A stretch of 64,000 bases of DNA from Sulfurospirillum sp. (GTDB lineage Bacteria; Campylobacterota; Campylobacteria; Campylobacterales; Sulfurospirillaceae), in the NCBI GenBank assembly GCA_014859685.1, contig JACUTU010000005.1:62001-126000 (forward strand), written 5' to 3'. A program made the position numbers and the translations under genes. Positions 62,229-64,000 of this stretch are shown piece after piece (the stretch's first letter is position 1; each line of letters begins with the position of its first letter). The notes beneath the pieces are model-generated. The model saw nothing but the letters and a program-made list of their open reading frames with translations, made no database searches and was not told where the DNA came from.

Positions 62229-63459
62229 AATTTCCATCCTCTTTAGCATCAAATTGCTTTACATGTAGCCAAGTTTTGAGCAGATCTGCTTCGCTTTTAA
62301 TTTTGATTTTATTGTAAAATTGATCATAGCCCACAAAAAAATCATCCTTTAATTCTTCCACTAAAACCTCTAGGATGGTGTTATTTTTTTTGCGAAAAGC
62401 ATAATTTTTAGCATCTACCAAAGCTTGAATTTGCAACAATCTTTGTTTTGCCACATCACCTCTTATTTGTGGCTTCAAAAGAGCGCTTGGCGTGCCATCT
62501 CGTTTTGAATATACAAAAGCATGGATATGTGTGAGTGGAAATTTTTCAAGTGTAGCGAACGCTTCATCCCAAACTTCGGGAGTTTCTCCTGGATGACCTG
62601 TGATAAAATCAGTTCCCAAAGCAAAACCTTTGGCGGCAAGTTCTTCAAATAAAATCAAATCTTTATGCACTTGATTGCGTCGCTTCATAAGTGCTAACAT
62701 ATTTTTTGAAGTGTGTTGCAAAGCTACATGTAAGTGTCTCTCTAGCCACGGCTCATCTAAAATCTCTTTAAAACTTGCATCAATTTGCACAGGCTCAATG
62801 CTTCCTAATCGTATACGCCTGACACCTTTTATCAAACTTATGTGTTGCAACAATTCTCCAAGACTCGTGTTTTTATCTTTGCCATAACTACCGATATTTG
62901 TGCCTGAGAGTACAAACTCGCCAAAACCATTGGCTGCTAATTTTTTTATCTGCTCAAGTATCTTTGCCTCATCTTGACTTCTCGCATCGCCTCGCACAAA
63001 AGGGATGATGCAATACGAACAACGAAAATCACACCCTTCTTGAATTTTGATAAATGCTTTGCTTTTTGAACTCATATCACTCACAATTGTACTATCAAGT
63101 GAGTGCAAATCCCCCATCTGCATAAATGAAGATGGAGCATGTAGGAGTGTGTTGATCTGCTCTTTTTCAGAGTGTCCAAGCACGCCAAAAACTTTTTTGG
63201 CCCGCAAAAGTTCTTCTCCACGGCTCAACGCTCCACAGCCAGCTAGGATCACTTTTTTACCTGTTCTGTTTTGTGCATTGATATAATTTCTCGCACCACT
63301 ATCGGCACCATTTGTTACCGTACAAGAATTGATAACCACGATATCAGCGCTCGCTTCATCATCTACTATCTCAAAATCTTTTATATTTTGCATCATCACT
63401 TGTGTATCATAGATATTTGTACGGCACCCAAATGTTTTAAAAAAAACTTTTTGTTTCAA
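62215..63459 (-). CDS. mtaB: tRNA t6A37 methylthiotransferase
   Basis: Radical-SAM enzyme converting t6A37 to ms2t6A37 in tRNA. 414 residues. The N-terminal MTTase domain carries the first cluster cysteines (FGCRTN, INSCTVTN, AGCGALSRG), and the radical SAM motif is CDFRCSYCIIP near 143-153. TDFITGHPGE and a C-terminal TRAM-like domain follow. FGCRTN (rather than LGCRVN or YGCQMN) and the operon setting favour MtaB over MiaB. Its end overlaps the FtsH-like gene by 14 bases. Confidence 0.92.
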   Translation of the reverse strand: MKQKVFFKTFGCRTNIYDTQVMMQNIKDFEIVDDEASADIVVINSCTVTNGADSGARNYINAQNRTGKKVILAGCGALSRGEELLRAKKVFGVLGHSEKEQINTLLHAPSSFMQMGDLHSLDSTIVSDMSSKSKAFIKIQEGCDFRCSYCIIPFVRGDARSQDEAKILEQIKKLAANGFGEFVLSGTNIGSYGKDKNTSLGELLQHISLIKGVRRIRLGSIEPVQIDASFKEILDEPWLERHLHVALQHTSKNMLALMKRRNQVHKDLILFEELAAKGFALGTDFITGHPGETPEVWDEAFATLEKFPLTHIHAFVYSKRDGTPSALLKPQIRGDVAKQRLLQIQALVDAKNYAFRKKNNTILEVLVEELKDDFFVGYDQFYNKIKIKSEADLLKTWLHVKQFDAKEDGNYATY

Positions 63460-63539
63460 TTCTTATTTCTCCTGTTTTTTAAAGCAAGTCTTGCCTTTGA
63501 CAAGAATGAAACTCTTAAGATAAATGCTTGCGGGTTTCA

Positions 63540-64000
63540 TTAAAATAGCACATCCTTGTTGATATCAATATCTAGTGGTGTTTTTCTTTGGTATTTGAGA
63601 TTGATAGTTTGTGTTGGATAGGCGATAGTGATATCATCTTCTTTGTTGATAGCATCCACGATATCCGCTGAGATATTGCTTCGCAGAGTCAAAGCAGCGT
63701 AAGAATTTGTCATATACCATGTGCTTATCACTAGGCCATACGGTTCATAAAATGAGAAAATACGCGGTTCAACATTTGTATTTTTAAGACTATATTGATG
63801 TCGCAATTGATTCAAATTTCTTCTTGCTATATCGGTGTATCCTTTGGAATATTTTTTTGTAATTTCCTTGATAATATAGAGTGCTTTCTTGTGGTTTGAA
63901 TCAAAAGTGATCGTCACATCGATGCCATCCCAAACTGTTTTGAGAGTTCCATGCGTGTAATTTGAGATAAGCGTTGTGAAGATAAAATTATTTGGCACAA
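63540..64000 (-). CDS. MscS-family mechanosensitive channel, C-terminal part (gene runs off the window)
   Basis: About 153 codons of the cytoplasmic part are visible, beginning VPNNFIFTTLISNYTHG, the beta domain just after the pore helix of MscS proteins. The alpha/beta domain follows and ends in LKYQRKTPLDIDINKDVLF. The membrane part lies beyond base 64000. The gene order MscS-like, mtaB, FtsH-like matches that of Helicobacter as I recall. It is 80 bases upstream of mtaB. Confidence 0.8.
   Translation of the reverse strand, partial: VPNNFIFTTLISNYTHGTLKTVWDGIDVTITFDSNHKKALYIIKEITKKYSKGYTDIARRNLNQLRHQYSLKNTNVEPRIFSFYEPYGLVISTWYMTNSYAALTLRSNISADIVDAINKEDDITIAYPTQTINLKYQRKTPLDIDINKDVLF

Overview
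The window looks like a chromosomal segment of a free-living member of the Campylobacterota (former Epsilonproteobacteria). It is AT-rich and gene-dense, with many 1-40 nt gene overlaps. Typical markers are a nitrite ammonification operon of the nrfHAIJ type with a fused CcsBA protein, PurS/PurQ, the short pimeloyl-ACP esterase BioV, and an mtaB / FtsH-like / MscS-type neighbourhood. I do not assign a genus.

Layout. 1-1114: 5' part of clpB and a promoter with HspR- and HrcA-type operator candidates. 1197-6289: housekeeping run ctpA, purC, purS, purQ, an SH3-like membrane protein, plsC, crcB. 6302-9298: a three-gene module of an ABM-fold (LsrG-like) protein, a class II aldolase and an LsrK-like kinase. 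9430-13407: htpG and a convergent UvrD-type helicase. 13511-29554: a complete-looking MSHA-like pilus / pseudopilus locus with two pseudopilins on the plus strand and about fifteen genes on the minus strand, including a frameshifted PilM/MshI-like gene, a previously overlooked-looking 32-residue membrane protein, and a large LamG adhesin cut at its 5' end. 29908-33167: valS and a dedA gene. 33186-39894: an unusual CoA-ester operon (three CitE-like lyase domains outside and inside a ligase fusion, plus a mesaconyl-CoA hydratase-like protein) with a divergent IclR regulator. 39972-42690: tonB and an OprC/NosA-like copper receptor. 42880-45921: a decayed SDR / NTF2 / cyclopropane-synthase / DUF3833 cluster and a CDGSH protein. 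46235-51528: nrfHAIJ with an FNR-type site. 51544-55427: uvdE remnant, mogA, ClC channel, thiD with a TPP riboswitch. 55466-59899: RND efflux system and TetR regulator. 60071-64000: bioV, a protease-dead FtsH homologue, mtaB and the end of a MscS-type channel gene.

Two repeat layers run across these genes. First, the palindrome TTACATGTAA (core TACATGTA) occurs at roughly one copy per 1-2 kb inside genes and between them, at a density like that of DNA uptake sequences; one inverted pair forms the htpG/helicase terminator. Second, three complete palindromic GGGGACAGGCTAC elements and one half element (REP-like, of the kind linked to RAYT transposases) lie at gene boundaries. One encodes the C-terminus of DedA, and two lie exactly at the broken 5' ends of the LamG adhesin and the uvdE remnant.
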